From Candidatus Cloacimonadota bacterium (GTDB taxonomy: Bacteria > Cloacimonadota > Cloacimonadia > Cloacimonadales > Cloacimonadaceae): a stretch of DNA of 5,510 nt. The DNA lies in contig JALNXT010000117.1 in assembly GCA_023230245.1 (NCBI GenBank), forward strand, positions 1 to 5,510, in the 5' to 3' direction. Position 1 is the first letter of the stretch. Every line of letters begins with the position of its first letter. The position numbers and the translations under genes are program-made. Below, in pieces: positions 5,065-5,510 of the stretch. The notes below the pieces were generated by a model. That model was not told the origin of the DNA. It searched no databases and saw nothing but the letters and a program-made list of their open reading frames with translations.

Positions 5065-5090
5065 GTTATAAAAAAACCTTTCCTTGTCAA
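5065..5090 (-). promoter_or_regulatory. Possible promoter for the STAS-kinase-prmC-murA cluster
   Basis: On the minus strand an exact TTGACA (5085-5090) is followed after 14 bases by TATAAC (5065-5070); at 16-base spacing the hexamer would be TAACGA. The first spacing is short and the second hexamer poor, so this is a weak promoter match. Position supports it: it starts 10 bases past the EF-G stop and about 40 bases before the STAS ATG. No terminator hairpin follows the EF-G gene, so read-through from it is also possible. Confidence 0.35.
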
Positions 5091-5100
5091 GCTATTATTC

Positions 5101-5510
5101 TTAGTAACCCCTGATGCGCTTCAAAACTGCATTCTGAACATTCGCTGGAGTTATCTCATATTTTTTGAATTCAAGGGTGTATATCGCTCTACCTTGGCTG
5201 ATAGAGCGCATCCTGGTGGAATAGCCAAATAACTCTGAAAGAGGAACTTCAGCTACCACTTCTTGCTGATATTCACTGTGCCTACGCATGATCTCTATCT
5301 TGCCGCGCTTGGCGTTAATATCGCTGATAATATCGCCGACAAAATCGTCGGGACTGATAACCGTTAATAGCATCACAGGCTCCATAATTACCGGAGAAGC
5401 CTCGCGCAAACCCTTGCTAACCGCCATACCGGCAGCAATTCTGAAGGCTAGTTCGTTGGAATCCACAGGGTTGTAATCCCCTCCGATCAGCTCTACTTTA
5501 ATTCTTTCCA
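5101..5510 (-). CDS. fusA: Elongation factor G, C-terminal part (5' end outside window)
   Basis: The reverse strand is open from the window edge to a TAA at 5103-5101 and gives 135 complete residues. They match the end of domain IV (IKVELIGGDYNPVDSNELAF) and domain V of EF-G, the translocation GTPase: PVIMEPVM, the DFVGDIISDINAKRGKI segment, VPLSELFGYSTRMRS and SQGRAIYTLEF. The GTPase domain lies outside the window, so an EF-G paralogue (for example an EF-G2 or a ribosome-recycling form) cannot be excluded and the symbol is tentative. An in-frame GTG at 5466-5464 is internal to the conserved region and not a start. The gene ends 73 bases before the STAS gene. Confidence 0.9.
   Translation of the reverse strand, partial: ERIKVELIGGDYNPVDSNELAFRIAAGMAVSKGLREASPVIMEPVMLLTVISPDDFVGDIISDINAKRGKIEIMRRHSEYQQEVVAEVPLSELFGYSTRMRSISQGRAIYTLEFKKYEITPANVQNAVLKRIRGY

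Noticed and set aside
5071..5077. T-run on the minus strand after the EF-G gene as a terminator
   Set aside because: No stable hairpin precedes the run of seven T; only AT-rich sequence and the TTGACA element are there.

Overview
The window is compact bacterial chromosome, and every supported gene lies on the minus strand, so transcription runs from high to low coordinates. The mix (an EF-G, MurA, PrmC, a signal-peptide-bearing outer-membrane barrel protein and cysteine-rich redox/metal proteins) points to a Gram-negative-type, probably anaerobic bacterium. Two exact copies of a Bacteroidetes-like TANNTTTG box in intergenic DNA, together with the gene content, suggest the Fibrobacteres-Chlorobi-Bacteroidetes group or a relative such as Cloacimonadota. 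That placement is inference; there is no rRNA gene here to prove it.

Layout in the direction of transcription: (1) the 3' end of an elongation factor G gene (5510-5101); (2) a 73-nt gap with a TTGACA element; (3) a four-gene cluster: a STAS-domain anti-sigma-factor antagonist (5027-4719), a receiver-plus-HATPase response regulator/protein kinase (4718-3807, start codon directly after the STAS stop), prmC (3804-2977, two bases after the kinase stop) and murA (2951-1698, 25-base gap); (4) a 128-nt spacer with an octamer tandem repeat and two hairpins; (5) a DUF3795-type protein with 16 cysteines (1569-1141); (6) a 331-nt non-coding stretch with phased ATTGC repeats and a hairpin; (7) a small outer-membrane beta-barrel protein (809-309) followed by a clear intrinsic terminator; (8) the first 47 codons of a C_GCAxxG_C_C family protein running off the window start.

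The most distinctive system is the STAS/receiver-kinase pair. The kinase domain resembles RsbW/SpoIIAB and the STAS protein resembles SpoIIAA/RsbV, so the pair looks like a partner-switching switch whose kinase is gated by phosphorylation of its receiver. No sigma factor, PP2C phosphatase or sensor histidine kinase is in the window, so its target and input are unknown. It is tightly packed with prmC (release-factor methylation) and murA (first committed step of peptidoglycan synthesis), which would tie a signalling switch to translation termination and cell-wall genes at the level of transcription. The other notable structure is non-coding: the phased repeats at about 992-1077 and the octamer array at 1657-1696.
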